From: Methylobacillus sp. MM3
GTDB taxonomy: Bacteria; Pseudomonadota; Gammaproteobacteria; Burkholderiales; Methylophilaceae
Assembly: GCF_001645185.1 (NCBI RefSeq)
Contig: NZ_LXTQ01000020.1
Location: forward strand, 248,001-312,000
Direction of reading: 5' to 3'
DNA length: 64,000 bases
The notes beneath the pieces were generated by a model, which was not told the DNA's origin, searched no databases, and saw only the letters and a list, made by a program, of their open reading frames with translations. Both the position numbers and the translations under genes were made by a program. Below, one piece after another: positions 49,128 to 64,000 of this stretch (position 1 is its first letter; every line of letters starts with the position of its first letter).

Positions 49128-49559
49128 ATGGCAAAGAAAGTTATAGGCTATATCAAGCTGCAGATCCCTGCAGGCAAAGCCAATCCCAGCCCGCCTGTCG
49201 GTCCCGCACTGGGCCAGCGCGGTCTGAATATCATGGAATTCTGTAAGGCGTTCAACGCGGCAACCCAAGGCATGGAGCCGGGTCTGCCGGTGCCGGTGGT
49301 CATCACCGCGTTCGCCGACAAGAGCTTCACCTTCGTGATGAAGACGCCTCCGGCGACTGTACTGATCAAGAAGGCAGCCAAGATTGACAAGGGTTCTGCT
49401 CGCCCGCATACCGATAAGGTAGGCAAGATTTCCCGTGCGCAAGCCGAAGAAATCGCCAAGACCAAGATGCCCGATCTGACCGCGGCAGACATGGATGCCG
49501 CCGTGCGTACCATTGCCGGTAGCGCTCGCAGCATGGGTATTGAAGTGGAGGGCGTATAA
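49128..49559 (+). CDS. rplK: Ribosomal protein L11
   Basis: The 143-residue L11 has the N-terminal [35 protein letters not shown] and a C-terminal rRNA-binding domain. It forms the GTPase-associated centre with L10 and L12. AGGAG precedes the ATG. It is followed by rplA with no gap. Confidence 0.98.
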   Translation: MAKKVIGYIKLQIPAGKANPSPPVGPALGQRGLNIMEFCKAFNAATQGMEPGLPVPVVITAFADKSFTFVMKTPPATVLIKKAAKIDKGSARPHTDKVGKISRAQAEEIAKTKMPDLTAADMDAAVRTIAGSARSMGIEVEGV

Positions 49560-50252
49560 ATGGCTAACGATTCCAAGCGTCTTCAGGCACTGCGTGCCAA
49601 GATTGACCGTAACAAGGTTTACCCGCTGACCGATGCCCTGGCGCTGGTCAAGGAAACCGCAACTGCAAAATTCGACGAATCCGTGGATGCCGTGATCAAC
49701 CTCGGCATCGATGCGCGTAAGTCCGACCAGCTGGTTCGCGGCGCGCTGGTGCTGCCCAAGGGTACTGGCAAGACCAAACGCGTTGCCGTGTTTGCGCAAG
49801 GCGCGGCAGCGGAAGCTGCCAAGGCTGCCGGTGCTGACATCGTCGGTTTCGAAGACTTGGCCGAACAAGTCAAGGGCGGCATGCTGGATTTCGACATTGC
49901 GATCGCAACGCCGGATGCCATGCGTATCGTCGGCCAATTGGGCCAAGTGCTCGGCCCTCGCGGCCTGATGCCTAACCCGAAGGTCGGTACCGTTACTCCC
50001 GATGTCACGACCGCTGTGAAGAATGCCAAGGCCGGTCAGGTTCAATACCGTACCGACAAGGCCGGTATTGTGCACTGCACCATCGGCCGCGCTTCATTCG
50101 AAGTCGATGCACTGAAGGAAAACCTGCTGGCACTGATCGATGCGCTGAACAAGGCCAAGCCTTCTTCCAGCAAGGGTCAGTACATGAAGAAGGTATCCGT
50201 TTCCAGCACCATGGGTGCCGGTGTGCGGGTTGACCAGGCTAACCTGGCGTAA
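49560..50252 (+). CDS. rplA: Ribosomal protein L1
   Basis: The 230-residue L1 has the conserved [22 protein letters not shown] and [10 protein letters not shown] segments. It forms the mobile L1 stalk at the E site. In many bacteria L1 represses its own operon by binding the rplK leader; the sequence 49074-49127 is short, and I do not see a certain copy of the L1 site. Confidence 0.98.
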   Translation: MANDSKRLQALRAKIDRNKVYPLTDALALVKETATAKFDESVDAVINLGIDARKSDQLVRGALVLPKGTGKTKRVAVFAQGAAAEAAKAAGADIVGFEDLAEQVKGGMLDFDIAIATPDAMRIVGQLGQVLGPRGLMPNPKVGTVTPDVTTAVKNAKAGQVQYRTDKAGIVHCTIGRASFEVDALKENLLALIDALNKAKPSSSKGQYMKKVSVSSTMGAGVRVDQANLA

Positions 50253-50518
50253 GTAATGCAACAGGCGGGCGCTTCGGCGTCCGTAGCAAAGGGCTTTGGG
50301 CCTGCCGTTTAACCGCGGCAGGGTTATCAAAGACCGTAGGTACCCGCAAGGGTTTAATCGACCGTCAAAGGCGCATGCAGGTTGTGCGAGGAGTAGCGGA
50401 AGTCCTACGCAGATGGCGTTCCCGGAACAGGATAATCCTGATGAAAGGTCGCCGTGGGTAGGTTCCCGTACTTTATAACTGAAGTGCGGGAGCTCAATTA
50501 ACGGAAGGAGGTAAGACC
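50253..50518 (+). promoter_or_regulatory. L10-type leader of rplJL
   Basis: The 266 bases between rplA and rplJ hold no gene. They contain a UUCG-capped hairpin (50267-50272 with 50277-50282), a 7-bp hairpin (50301-50307 with 50316-50322) and further purine-rich structured sequence. They end in a strong AAGGAGGT. In proteobacteria this place holds the autoregulatory L10(L12)4-binding leader. The assignment is by position and structure; it should be tested with the Rfam L10 leader model. Confidence 0.7.
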
Positions 50519-51043
50519 TTGAGTCTTAATCTTGAAGAGAAAAAGGCAGTGGTTGCCGAGGTTAGCGAGCAAGTCTCCAAGGCCCAGTCGATCATTCTCG
50601 CCGAGTATCGCGGCTTGGAAGTGGGCGACATGACCAAGCTGCGTGCGCAAGCCCGGAATTCCGGCGTGTATCTTCGCGTTCTGAAGAATACGCTGGTGCG
50701 TCGTGCCGTTGACGGCACGCCGTTCTCCGACTTGTCCGCGCAAATGGTTGGCCCGCTGGTGTTCGGTATCTCTACCGATCCGGTTGCTGCGGCAAAGGTG
50801 CTGAACGACTTTGCCAAGGGTAACGACAAGTTTGTGATCAAGGCAGGCGCGATGCCGAACCAGGTCATGGACGCCAATGGCGTCAAGGCCCTGGCATCCA
50901 TGCCGAGCCGCGAAGAGCTGCTGTCCAAGCTGCTGGGTACCATGCAAGCACCGGTTGCCAAGTTCGTCCGCACCCTCAACGAAGTCCCGACTTCGTTCGT
51001 GCGTGGCCTGGCTGCCGTTCGCGACCAGAAGCAAGCCGCTTAA
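50519..51043 (+). CDS. rplJ: Ribosomal protein L10
   Basis: The 174-residue L10 begins [46 protein letters not shown]. It is the base of the L12 stalk. The start codon is TTG at 50519, compensated by an AAGGAGGT about six bases upstream. A weak start codon behind a strong binding site fits translational feedback control. Confidence 0.97.
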   Translation: MSLNLEEKKAVVAEVSEQVSKAQSIILAEYRGLEVGDMTKLRAQARNSGVYLRVLKNTLVRRAVDGTPFSDLSAQMVGPLVFGISTDPVAAAKVLNDFAKGNDKFVIKAGAMPNQVMDANGVKALASMPSREELLSKLLGTMQAPVAKFVRTLNEVPTSFVRGLAAVRDQKQAA

Positions 51044-51076
51044 TTCATATTTAAACTTTTATCAGGAGTAATACAA

Positions 51077-51454
51077 ATGGCTCTGTCCAAAGCAGAAATT
51101 CTCGACGCAATCGCTAGCATGACGGTTCTGGATCTGTCCGAACTGATCAAGGAAATGGAAGAAAAGTTCGGCGTGTCCGCTGCCGCTGCCGCTGTGTCCG
51201 TCGCAGCTGCTCCGGCTGCTGCCGCTGCTGCTGTTGAAGAAAAGACCGAATTCGACGTCATCCTGACCGGTGCCGGCGACAACAAGGTCAACGTCATCAA
51301 GGCCGTTCGCGAACTGACCAGCCTGGGTCTGAAGGAAGCCAAGGATCTGGTTGACGGCGCTCCGAAGGCAATCAAGGAAGGCGTGTCCAAGGCTGATGCT
51401 GACGCTGCTGCCAAGAAGCTGATCGAAGCCGGCGCTACCGTCGAAGTCAAGTAA
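51077..51454 (+). CDS. rplL: Ribosomal protein L7/L12
   Basis: The 125-residue protein has an N-terminal dimer helix, an Ala-rich hinge ([22 protein letters not shown]) and the C-terminal factor-binding domain ([40 protein letters not shown]). It forms the stalk dimers that recruit EF-Tu and EF-G. Confidence 0.98.
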   Translation: MALSKAEILDAIASMTVLDLSELIKEMEEKFGVSAAAAAVSVAAAPAAAAAAVEEKTEFDVILTGAGDNKVNVIKAVRELTSLGLKEAKDLVDGAPKAIKEGVSKADADAAAKKLIEAGATVEVK

Positions 51455-51470
51455 TAGAAGTTTGCTGTAA

Positions 51471-51496
51471 AAGGCTGGCGGGAAACCGCCAGCCTT
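51471..51496 (+). terminator. rplL-rpoB attenuator hairpin
   Basis: An 11-bp perfect stem (51471-51481 with 51486-51496) with a GAAA loop lies between rplL and rpoB and lacks a T-run. By position it matches the partial terminator/processing site that lowers rpoBC expression relative to ribosomal proteins in E. coli. Confidence 0.7.
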
Positions 51497-51572
51497 CACC
51501 ATTTTCAGAGGCCAGAAGACAGGGAATCGCACGTTTTCTGTCTTTTGCCCTCTAAAGCCCAGTGGAGAGACC

Positions 51573-55742
<4,170 letters not shown>

Positions 55743-55752
55743 GGAGAATCGC

Positions 55753-58700
55753 GTGAAAGCATTACTCGATCTATTCAAGCAAGTAACTCAGGAAGAAGAA
55801 TTCGACGCGATCAAGATTGCGTTGGCTTCTCCCGAGAAGATTCGTTCCTGGTCCTACGGCGAAGTCAAAAAGCCGGAAACCATCAACTATCGTACGTTCA
55901 AGCCGGAACGCGACGGCCTGTTCTGCTCGAAGATTTTCGGGCCGATCAAGGACTACGAGTGCCTGTGCGGCAAGTACAAGCGCCTGAAGCACCGCGGCGT
56001 GATCTGCGAAAAGTGCGGCGTCGAAGTGACATTGTCCAAAGTGCGTCGCGAACGCATGGGCCATATCGAACTGGCCTCGCCGGTTGCACACATCTGGTTC
56101 CTGAAGTCCCTGCCCAGCCGTCTGGGCATGGTGCTCGATATCGCGTTGCGCGACATCGAGCGCGTACTGTACTTCGAAGCATTCATCGTCATCGATCCGG
56201 GTATGACCCCGCTCAACCGTTGCCAGCTGCTGACGGAAGACGACTACCTGGCCAAGGTGGAAGAATACGGCGACGAGTTCAGCGCTCTGATGGGTGCCGA
56301 AGGCGTACGCGAACTGCTGCGCACCATGGACCTGCACAGCGAAGTGGAAAAGCTGCGTCGCGAGCTGTCCGAAACCGGTTCTGAAGCCAAGATTAAGAAG
56401 ATCGCCAAGCGCCTCAAGGTGCTGGAAGCCTTCCAGAAGTCCGGCATCAAGCCGGAATGGATGATCCTGGAAGTGCTGCCGGTGCTGCCGCCGGAACTGC
56501 GTCCGCTGGTTCCGCTGGACGGCGGCCGCTTTGCGACCTCCGACCTGAACGATCTGTATCGTCGCGTCATTAACCGTAATAACCGTTTGAAGCGCCTGCT
56601 CGAACTGAAGGCGCCGGAAATCATCGTGCGCAACGAAAAGCGCATGCTGCAGGAATCCGTGGATTCGCTGCTGGACAACGGCCGCCGCGGTAAGGCGATG
56701 ACGGGCGCCAATAAGCGTCCGCTGAAGTCGCTCGCCGACATGATCAAGGGCAAGGGTGGTCGTTTCCGTCAAAACCTTCTGGGTAAGCGCGTCGACTATT
56801 CCGGCCGTTCCGTGATCGTGGTGGGTCCGACGCTCAAGCTGCACCAGTGCGGCCTGCCGAAGAAAATGGCGCTGGAGCTATTCAAGCCTTTCATCTTCCA
56901 CAAGCTGGAAGTGCTGGGCCTGGCGACGACCATCAAAGCCGCCAAAAAGAAGGTGGAAGAAGAAGGGCCGGAAGTGTGGGACATCCTCGAGGATGTCATC
57001 CGCGAGCATCCGGTGCTGCTCAACCGCGCACCGACGCTGCACCGCCTCGGTATCCAGGCATTCGAGCCGGTTCTGATCGAAGGCAAGGCCATCCAGTTGC
57101 ATCCGCTGGTTTGCGCGGCGTTCAACGCCGACTTCGACGGTGACCAGATGGCCGTTCACGTGCCGTTGTCGCTGGAAGCGCAGATGGAAGCCCGTACACT
57201 GATGCTGGCCTCCAACAACGTGCTGTCGCCTGCCAACGGCGAACCGATCATCGTGCCGTCGCAGGACATCGTGCTGGGTCTGTACTACATGACCCGCGAA
57301 AAGCTGCGCGCCAAGGGCGAAGGCATGCGTTTCACGAACATCGCCGAAGTGCAGCGCGCTTATCAGCTCGGCCACGTCGATATGCACGCTCGCATCACGG
57401 TGCGCATCAAGGAATTTGATGTCAGCGAAGACGGCGAAAAGACCGAGAAGATGACACGCTACGAAACGACCGTCGGTCGCTCGCTGCTGTCGGAAATTCT
57501 TCCGCCGGGCCTGCCGTTCAGCAACATCGATCGCGCGCTGAAGAAGAAGGAAATCTCCAAGCTGATCAACGCCAGCTTCCGCAAGGTCGGCATCCGCGAA
57601 ACGGTGATTTTCGCCGACAAGCTGATGTACACCGGTTACAGCTATGCAACTCGTGCGGGTATCTCCATCAGCATCAACGACATGCTGGTTCCGCCCGAGA
57701 AGGAAGAGCTGATTGCCGCCGCTGAAGGCGAAGTGAAGGAAATCGAAGACCAGTATGTTTCCGGCCTGGTGACCCAGGGCGAACGCTACAACAAGGTGGT
57801 CGACATCTGGGGCCGCGCTGGCGACAAGGTGGCCGAGGCCATGATGAAGCAGCTGCGCGAAGAGCCGGTGCTGGACGATGACGGCAAGGTGATGAAGGAC
57901 GAATCCGGCAAGGAACTGCGCCAGGAGTCTTTCAACGCGATTTACATGATGGCCGACTCCGGCGCCCGGGGCTCTGCTGCCCAGGTGCGTCAGCTGGCCG
58001 GTATGCGCGGCCTGATGGCAAAGCCGGATGGCTCCATTATTGAAACGCCGATTACCGCGAATTTCCGCGATGGTCTGAACGTGTTGCAGTACTTTATCTC
58101 GACCCACGGTGCTCGTAAAGGCCTGGCCGATACCGCGCTGAAGACCGCCAACTCCGGTTACCTGACCCGTCGTCTGGTCGACGTGACGCAGGATCTGGTT
58201 GTGACCGAAGACGATTGCGGCACGGTCGAAGGCCTGGTTACCAAGGCATTGGTCAAGGGCGGTGAAGTCGTTGAACCGTTGCGCGATCGCATCCTCGGCC
58301 GCGTATCCGCGCTGGACATCATCCATCCGGAAACCCAGGAAGTGGTCATTCCTGCGGCAACTCTGCTGACCGAAGACGAAGTGGATCTGATCGATTCGCT
58401 GGGCATCGACGAAGTCAAGGTGCGTACCGCACTGACCTGCGATACCCGTTACGGCATTTGCGCCAAGTGCTACGGTCGAGATCTCGGCCGCGGCAAACTG
58501 ATCAGTATCGGTGAAGCGGTCGGGGTGATCGCTGCGCAGTCAATCGGCGAACCTGGTACCCAGCTGACCATGCGTACCTTCCACATTGGTGGCGCGGTAT
58601 CGCGTGCAGCTTCCGTGAGCCAGGTCGAGTCCAAGTCCAACGGTGTGGTGCGTTTCACCTCCACGATGCGTTATGTGACCAATGCGCGCAACGAGCAGGT

Positions 58701-59997
58701 TGTCATCTCCCGCAATGGCGAAGCCATGGTGCAGGATGAAAACGGCCGCGAACGCGAGCGTCACAAGGTGCCGTACGGCGCGACGCTGCAAGTCACCGAC
58801 GGCAAGCAGGTCAAGGCTGGCCAAGCGCTGGCTACATGGGATCCGCACACCCGTCCGATCATTACCGAGTACGCGGGTCGCGTGAAGTTCGAGAACGTCG
58901 AAGAAGGCGTGACCGTAGCCAAGCAGATCGACGAAGTGACCGGTCTGTCTTCGCTGGTCGTCATCGATCCGAAACAACGGGGCGGACAATCGAAGGGCCT
59001 GCGTCCTCAAGTCAAATTGCTTGACGAGAATGGTGTTGAGGTCAAGGTGGCAGGCAGCGACCTGTCGGTGAACATCACCTTCCAGATCGGCTGCATCATC
59101 ACCGTGAAGGACGGTCAGGATGTGGGCGTCGGTGAAGTGCTGGCCCGTATTCCGCAGGAATCCTCCAAGACCCGCGACATTACCGGGGGTCTGCCGCGCG
59201 TGGCTGAACTGTTCGAAGCACGTTCGCCGAAGGATGCCGGCATGCTGGCGGAAATCACCGGCACGCTGTCGTTCGGCAAGGATACCAAGGGCAAGCAACG
59301 TCTGGTCATTACCGACCTTGACGGTGTTGCGCACGAGTTCCTGATTCCGAAGGACAAGCACGTGACCGTCCATGACGGTCAGGTGGTGACCAAGGGCGAA
59401 ACCATTGTCGACGGTCCGGCAGAGCCGCAGGATATCCTGCGCCTGCAAGGCCGCGAAGCGCTGGCACGTTACATCATCGACGAAGTGCAGGACGTTTACC
59501 GCCTGCAAGGCGTGAAGATCAACGACAAGCACATCGAAGTGATCGTGCGTCAGATGCTGCGCCGCGTTCGCGTGACCGATGCTGGCGACACCAACTTCAT
59601 CCTGGGTGAGCAGGTGGAACGTGCCGATCTGCTGGCAGAAAACGAACGCGTGCTGGCAGCAGACAAGGACAAGCGTCCGGCCAGCTTCGAGTACGTGCTG
59701 CTCGGTATTACCAAGGCTTCGCTGTCTACGGATTCCTTCATCTCCGCGGCTTCCTTCCAGGAAACCACGCGCGTGCTGACCGAAGCGGCCATCCTTGGCA
59801 AGCGCGACGATCTGCGCGGTCTGAAGGAAAACGTGATTGTCGGTCGCTTGATTCCGGCCGGTACCGGTCTGGCATATCACGACACACGCAAGCGTCAGGG
59901 TGCCGGCGTCGATGCTGGTTCCAGCGTGATCGTGGAGTCCGATGCCGTCGCGGAAACTCCGTCGCAGGAAACCGAAGGTGATGCCAAGGTTGCTTGA
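55753..59997 (+). CDS. rpoC: RNA polymerase subunit beta'
   Basis: The subunit has 1414 residues. The N-terminal zinc site reads [21 protein letters not shown]. The catalytic Mg site is NADFDGD with Asp460, Asp462 and Asp464, the same numbers as in E. coli. The bridge helix and trigger loop follow, and the second zinc site is [15 protein letters not shown]. It starts ten bases after rpoB. Its TGA stop lies inside the -35 box of the str operon promoter. Confidence 0.99.
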   Translation: MKALLDLFKQVTQEEEFDAIKIALASPEKIRSWSYGEVKKPETINYRTFKPERDGLFCSKIFGPIKDYECLCGKYKRLKHRGVICEKCGVEVTLSKVRRERMGHIELASPVAHIWFLKSLPSRLGMVLDIALRDIERVLYFEAFIVIDPGMTPLNRCQLLTEDDYLAKVEEYGDEFSALMGAEGVRELLRTMDLHSEVEKLRRELSETGSEAKIKKIAKRLKVLEAFQKSGIKPEWMILEVLPVLPPELRPLVPLDGGRFATSDLNDLYRRVINRNNRLKRLLELKAPEIIVRNEKRMLQESVDSLLDNGRRGKAMTGANKRPLKSLADMIKGKGGRFRQNLLGKRVDYSGRSVIVVGPTLKLHQCGLPKKMALELFKPFIFHKLEVLGLATTIKAAKKKVEEEGPEVWDILEDVIREHPVLLNRAPTLHRLGIQAFEPVLIEGKAIQLHPLVCAAFNADFDGDQMAVHVPLSLEAQMEARTLMLASNNVLSPANGEPIIVPSQDIVLGLYYMTREKLRAKGEGMRFTNIAEVQRAYQLGHVDMHARITVRIKEFDVSEDGEKTEKMTRYETTVGRSLLSEILPPGLPFSNIDRALKKKEISKLINASFRKVGIRETVIFADKLMYTGYSYATRAGISISINDMLVPPEKEELIAAAEGEVKEIEDQYVSGLVTQGERYNKVVDIWGRAGDKVAEAMMKQLREEPVLDDDGKVMKDESGKELRQESFNAIYMMADSGARGSAAQVRQLAGMRGLMAKPDGSIIETPITANFRDGLNVLQYFISTHGARKGLADTALKTANSGYLTRRLVDVTQDLVVTEDDCGTVEGLVTKALVKGGEVVEPLRDRILGRVSALDIIHPETQEVVIPAATLLTEDEVDLIDSLGIDEVKVRTALTCDTRYGICAKCYGRDLGRGKLISIGEAVGVIAAQSIGEPGTQLTMRTFHIGGAVSRAASVSQVESKSNGVVRFTSTMRYVTNARNEQVVISRNGEAMVQDENGRERERHKVPYGATLQVTDGKQVKAGQALATWDPHTRPIITEYAGRVKFENVEEGVTVAKQIDEVTGLSSLVVIDPKQRGGQSKGLRPQVKLLDENGVEVKVAGSDLSVNITFQIGCIITVKDGQDVGVGEVLARIPQESSKTRDITGGLPRVAELFEARSPKDAGMLAEITGTLSFGKDTKGKQRLVITDLDGVAHEFLIPKDKHVTVHDGQVVTKGETIVDGPAEPQDILRLQGREALARYIIDEVQDVYRLQGVKINDKHIEVIVRQMLRRVRVTDAGDTNFILGEQVERADLLAENERVLAADKDKRPASFEYVLLGITKASLSTDSFISAASFQETTRVLTEAAILGKRDDLRGLKENVIVGRLIPAGTGLAYHDTRKRQGAGVDAGSSVIVESDAVAETPSQETEGDAKVA

Positions 59998-60022
59998 CAA
60001 CACCTTGACTAGAAAATAGAAT
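59994..60022 (+). promoter_or_regulatory. Consensus-like sigma-70 promoter of the str operon
   Basis: TTGACA at 59994-59999, a 17-bp spacer and TAGAAT at 60017-60022 make a near-consensus promoter. The -35 box contains the rpoC stop codon (59995-59997). It would start transcription near 60029 and give a leader of about 50 bases before rpsL. Confidence 0.85.
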
Positions 60023-60033
60023 GCTGTGTTTTT

Positions 60034-60066
60034 CGGGATGGCGGGATTCGCCGTCCCGTACTTTTT
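60034..60066 (+). terminator. Hairpin with T-run in the rpsL leader
   Basis: A 10-bp stem (60034-60043 with 60049-60058, one G-T pair) and a five-base loop are followed by TAC and five Ts. It could end rpoBC transcripts. Because it lies after the promoter at 59994 it also sits in the rpsL leader, so it may act as an attenuator. Confidence 0.65.
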
Positions 60067-60080
60067 AGGGATTACAGAAT

Positions 60081-60458
60081 ATGCCAACGATCAATCAGTT
60101 GGTGCGCAAGCCGCGCCAAAAGGTGGTAACGAAGAGCAAAGTGCCTGCGCTGGAAGCATGTCCGCAGAAGCGCGGCGTTTGCACTCGCGTCTATACCACC
60201 ACCCCGAAGAAGCCTAACTCCGCGCTGCGTAAGGTGGCCAAGGTGCGCCTGACCAACGGTTACGAGGTCATCAGCTACATCGGCGGTGAAGGCCATAACC
60301 TGCAGGAGCACTCCGTGGTACTGCTGCGCGGCGGCCGTGTGAAGGACTTGCCTGGTGTGCGTTACCACATGGTGCGCGGCAGCCTGGATACCGCCGGCGT
60401 CAAGGATCGTAAGCAGTCGCGCTCCAAGTACGGCGCAAAGCGTCCTAAAGCTGCGTAA
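60081..60458 (+). CDS. rpsL: Ribosomal protein S12
   Basis: The 125-residue S12 has [22 protein letters not shown] and [13 protein letters not shown]. Lys43, Lys44 and Lys88 (from Met) are the wild-type residues, so ribosomes should be streptomycin-sensitive. It sits at the decoding centre. First gene of the str operon. Confidence 0.98.
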   Translation: MPTINQLVRKPRQKVVTKSKVPALEACPQKRGVCTRVYTTTPKKPNSALRKVAKVRLTNGYEVISYIGGEGHNLQEHSVVLLRGGRVKDLPGVRYHMVRGSLDTAGVKDRKQSRSKYGAKRPKAA

Positions 60459-60486
60459 TTTTTGAGATTAGGAATCGAGATAAACC

Positions 60487-60957
60487 ATGCCAAGACGTAG
60501 AGAAGTCCCCAAGCGCAATATTCTTCCCGACCCGAAATTCGGTAGCCAGGAAGTTTCCAAGTTCGTTAACGTGCTGATGACCGGCGGCAAGAAGTCCGTC
60601 GCGGAAAGCATTCTGTACGGCGCGCTGGCTCAAGTTGAACAAAAGAGCGGCAAGAACCCGCTGGAAGTGTTTACCACTGCCATCAGTAATCTGCGCCCTG
60701 TCGTTGAAGTCAAGAGCCGCCGTGTCGGTGGTGCGAACTATCAGGTGCCGGTCGAAGTGCGTCCGGTTCGCCGTACTGCGCTGGCCATGCGTTGGCTGCG
60801 TGATGCTGCGCGCAAGCGTGGCGAAAAGTCGATGGGCCTGCGTCTGGCTGCTGAGCTGGTCGAAGCTTCCGAAGGTCGCGGCGCCGCCATGAAGAAGCGT
60901 GAAGAAGTGCACCGTATGGCGGAAGCCAACAAAGCCTTCTCGCATTTCCGCTTCTAA
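60487..60957 (+). CDS. rpsG: Ribosomal protein S7
   Basis: The 156-residue S7 begins [40 protein letters not shown] and ends [15 protein letters not shown]. It organises the head of the small subunit and is the translational repressor of the str operon in E. coli. It lies 28 bases after rpsL. Confidence 0.98.
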   Translation: MPRRREVPKRNILPDPKFGSQEVSKFVNVLMTGGKKSVAESILYGALAQVEQKSGKNPLEVFTTAISNLRPVVEVKSRRVGGANYQVPVEVRPVRRTALAMRWLRDAARKRGEKSMGLRLAAELVEASEGRGAAMKKREEVHRMAEANKAFSHFRF

Positions 60958-60987
60958 TTCAACAGATTTAAGTAAAAGGTATTCGCT

Positions 60988-63081
60988 GTGGCTCGCAAAA
61001 CCCCCATTGAACGTTACCGTAACATCGGCATCAGTGCGCACATCGACGCTGGTAAAACTACCACCACCGAACGCATTCTTTTTTATACCGGTGTGAACCA
61101 CAAGATCGGCGAAGTGCATGATGGCGCTGCGACGATGGACTGGATGGAGCAGGAGCAAGAACGCGGCATTACCATTACTTCTGCTGCGACCACCTGCTTC
61201 TGGAAGGGTATGGATCTGTCCTTCCCGGAACATCGCTTCAATATCATCGACACCCCGGGTCACGTGGACTTCACCATTGAGGTGGAGCGCTCCATGCGTG
61301 TGCTGGACGGTGCGTGCATGGTTTATTGTGCCGTCGGCGGTGTGCAGCCGCAGTCTGAAACGGTGTGGCGCCAGGCCAACAAGTACAAGGTGCCCCGTCT
61401 GGCATTCGTGAACAAGATGGACCGTACCGGCGCCAACTTCTTCAAGGTTGTCGACCAGATGAAGTCGCGCCTGAAGGCAAATCCGGTGCCGATCGTAATC
61501 CCAATTGGCGCTGAAGATACCTTCCAGGGCGTTGTTGATCTGCTCAAGATGAAGGCTGTCATTTGGGACGAAGCATCCCAGGGCATGAAGTTTGAGTACG
61601 GTGAAGTTCCTGCGGATCTGGTCGAGCTGGCCAAGAAGTGGCGCGAGAACATGGTTGAGGCGGCTGCGGAAGCCTCCGAATATCTGATGAACAAGTATCT
61701 GGAAAATGGCGAACTGACCGAAGAAGAAATCATTCTGGGTCTGCGCACGCGTACTATCGCGACTGAAATCCAGCCGATGCTGTGTGGTTCCGCATTCAAG
61801 AACAAGGGTGTGCAGCGCATGCTGGACGCGGTTGTGCAGCTGCTGCCTTCCCCGGTGGATATTCCCGACGTCAAGGGTGAAACCGAAGTCGGTGAGCCAA
61901 CTACCCGTAAGGCGGATGACAAGGAAAACTTTTCCGCGCTGGCGTTCAAGCTGATGACCGACCCGTTCGTCGGCCAGTTGACTTTTGTACGCGTGTATTC
62001 CGGCGTGCTGAAGAAGGGCGACACCATTTACAACTCGGTCAAGGGTCGCAAGGAGCGTATCGGCCGTATCGTGCAGATGCACGCAAATGACCGTCAGGAA
62101 GTGGACGAGATTCTTGCCGGTGACATCGCTGCATGTATCGGTTTGAAGGATGTGACCACGGGCGAGACGCTGTGTGACTCCGACAAGCCCATCATCCTTG
62201 AGCGCATGGTGTTCCCTGAGCCCGTGATTCACGTCGCGGTAGAGCCGAAGACCAAGGCTGACCAGGAAAAGATGGGTATTGCGCTGGGCCGTCTGGCACA
62301 GGAAGATCCGTCTTTCCGCGTGCGTACCGATGAAGAAACCAATCAGACCATCATTTCCGGTATGGGCGAGCTGCACCTGGAAATTCTGGTAGACCGTATG
62401 CGTCGCGAATTTGGCGTCGAAGCCAACGTGGGTGCGCCGCAAGTGGCATACCGCGAAGCGATCAAGAAGAAAGTTGAAGTTGAAGGCAAGTTCGTCAAAC
62501 AGTCCGGTGGTAAGGGTCAGTTCGGTCACGTGTGGATCACCATGGAGCCCAGCGAACCCGGTAAGGGCTTCGAGTTCGTTGATTCCATCAAGGGGGGTAC
62601 CGTGCCGCGCGAATTTATCCCGGCAGTTGAAAAAGGTCTGCGCGAAACCATCCCGAACGGCATTCTGGCCGGCTTCCCGGTGGTGGACGTGAAGGTAACC
62701 CTGTTCGACGGTTCTTACCACGATGTTGACTCCAACGAAAACGCCTTCAAGATGGCGGCTTCGATGGCATTCAAGGATGGTATGCGCAAGGCGGATCCAA
62801 TTCTGCTGGAGCCTATCATGGCGGTTGAAGTTGAAACCCCTGAAGACTACATGGGTGACGTGATGGGTGACTTGTCTTCCCGTCGTGGCGTTATCCAGGG
62901 CATGGACGATATGGCAGGCGGCGGCAAGGCAATCCGTGCCGAAGTGCCGCTGTCGGAAATGTTCGGCTACTCCACGACGGTTCGTTCGCTGTCCCAGGGC
63001 CGCGCGACCTACTCGATGGAATTCAAGCATTACTCCGAAGCCCCGCGTAACGTGGCTGACGCGATCATCAACAAGAAATAG
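60988..63081 (+). CDS. fusA: Elongation factor G
   Basis: The 697-residue translocase GTPase has G1 AHIDAGKTT, switch region [13 protein letters not shown]3 DTPGHVDF and G4 [10 protein letters not shown], followed by domains II-V. The start is GTG at 60988 ([18 protein letters not shown]), with AAAGG upstream. It drives movement of tRNA and mRNA after peptide transfer. Confidence 0.98.
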   Translation: MARKTPIERYRNIGISAHIDAGKTTTTERILFYTGVNHKIGEVHDGAATMDWMEQEQERGITITSAATTCFWKGMDLSFPEHRFNIIDTPGHVDFTIEVERSMRVLDGACMVYCAVGGVQPQSETVWRQANKYKVPRLAFVNKMDRTGANFFKVVDQMKSRLKANPVPIVIPIGAEDTFQGVVDLLKMKAVIWDEASQGMKFEYGEVPADLVELAKKWRENMVEAAAEASEYLMNKYLENGELTEEEIILGLRTRTIATEIQPMLCGSAFKNKGVQRMLDAVVQLLPSPVDIPDVKGETEVGEPTTRKADDKENFSALAFKLMTDPFVGQLTFVRVYSGVLKKGDTIYNSVKGRKERIGRIVQMHANDRQEVDEILAGDIAACIGLKDVTTGETLCDSDKPIILERMVFPEPVIHVAVEPKTKADQEKMGIALGRLAQEDPSFRVRTDEETNQTIISGMGELHLEILVDRMRREFGVEANVGAPQVAYREAIKKKVEVEGKFVKQSGGKGQFGHVWITMEPSEPGKGFEFVDSIKGGTVPREFIPAVEKGLRETIPNGILAGFPVVDVKVTLFDGSYHDVDSNENAFKMAASMAFKDGMRKADPILLEPIMAVEVETPEDYMGDVMGDLSSRRGVIQGMDDMAGGGKAIRAEVPLSEMFGYSTTVRSLSQGRATYSMEFKHYSEAPRNVADAIINKK

Positions 63082-63107
63082 TAAGTTATTAATAGAGGAA
63101 AACAATC

Positions 63108-64000
<893 letters not shown>

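Overview
The window reads as an ordinary stretch of chromosome from a betaproteobacterium. I would guess the Nitrosomonadales/Gallionellaceae neighbourhood, but only at low confidence. The reasons are a System II cytochrome c maturation pair behind cytochrome c4 and engB, the run mla-yadGH-ibaG-grxD-murA-his-hinT-tatABC-degS-petABC-sspAB in the order known from betaproteobacteria, a short HisG, and the beta-type rifampicin region of RpoB. I see no prophage, insertion sequence, integrase, CRISPR array or rRNA operon. GC content and codon use look even throughout.

Left part (1-25 kb): the end of a PilR-like sigma-54 activator; a cation/calcium-type antiporter divergent from ampD; a CPA2 antiporter; an alkyltransferase-like (ATL) protein with Trp in place of the reactive Cys; a KTSC-like small protein; a decayed TetR gene followed by an intact RND efflux pair; tpx; a PBP7-type endopeptidase; topA; a translationally coupled trio (CHASE2 nucleotide cyclase, SH3-domain protein, M48 protease); ttcA and folM; midA and trmB; engB; and cytochrome c4-resB-ccsA.

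Middle (25-46 kb): mlaFEDCB with no mlaA, closed by a terminator that overlaps the mlaB stop codon; an ABC-2 exporter; the IbaG/Grx4 pair; murA; all nine usual his genes (hisGDCBHAFIE, no hisZ); hinT; tatABC; a DegS-like protease; a NIF3 protein; the bc1 complex petABC; and sspAB. Two intergenic spaces of this cluster (murA-hisG and hisF-hisI) are filled by related structured repeats of about 270 bp. Each has an outer stem and two long inner hairpins. The loop-proximal cores are conserved between copies, whereas the stems have unrelated sequences that still pair almost perfectly within each copy. This is the most unusual thing in the window.

Right part (46-64 kb): four tRNA genes (Thr-Tyr-Gly-Thr), tuf, tRNA-Trp, secE-nusG, rplKAJL with an L10-type leader, rpoBC, then the str operon rpsL-rpsG-fusA-tuf. 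The second tuf runs off the window and shows no difference from the first over the 893 bases visible. A consensus-like promoter (TTGACA, 17 bp, TAGAAT) for the str operon overlaps the rpoC stop codon.
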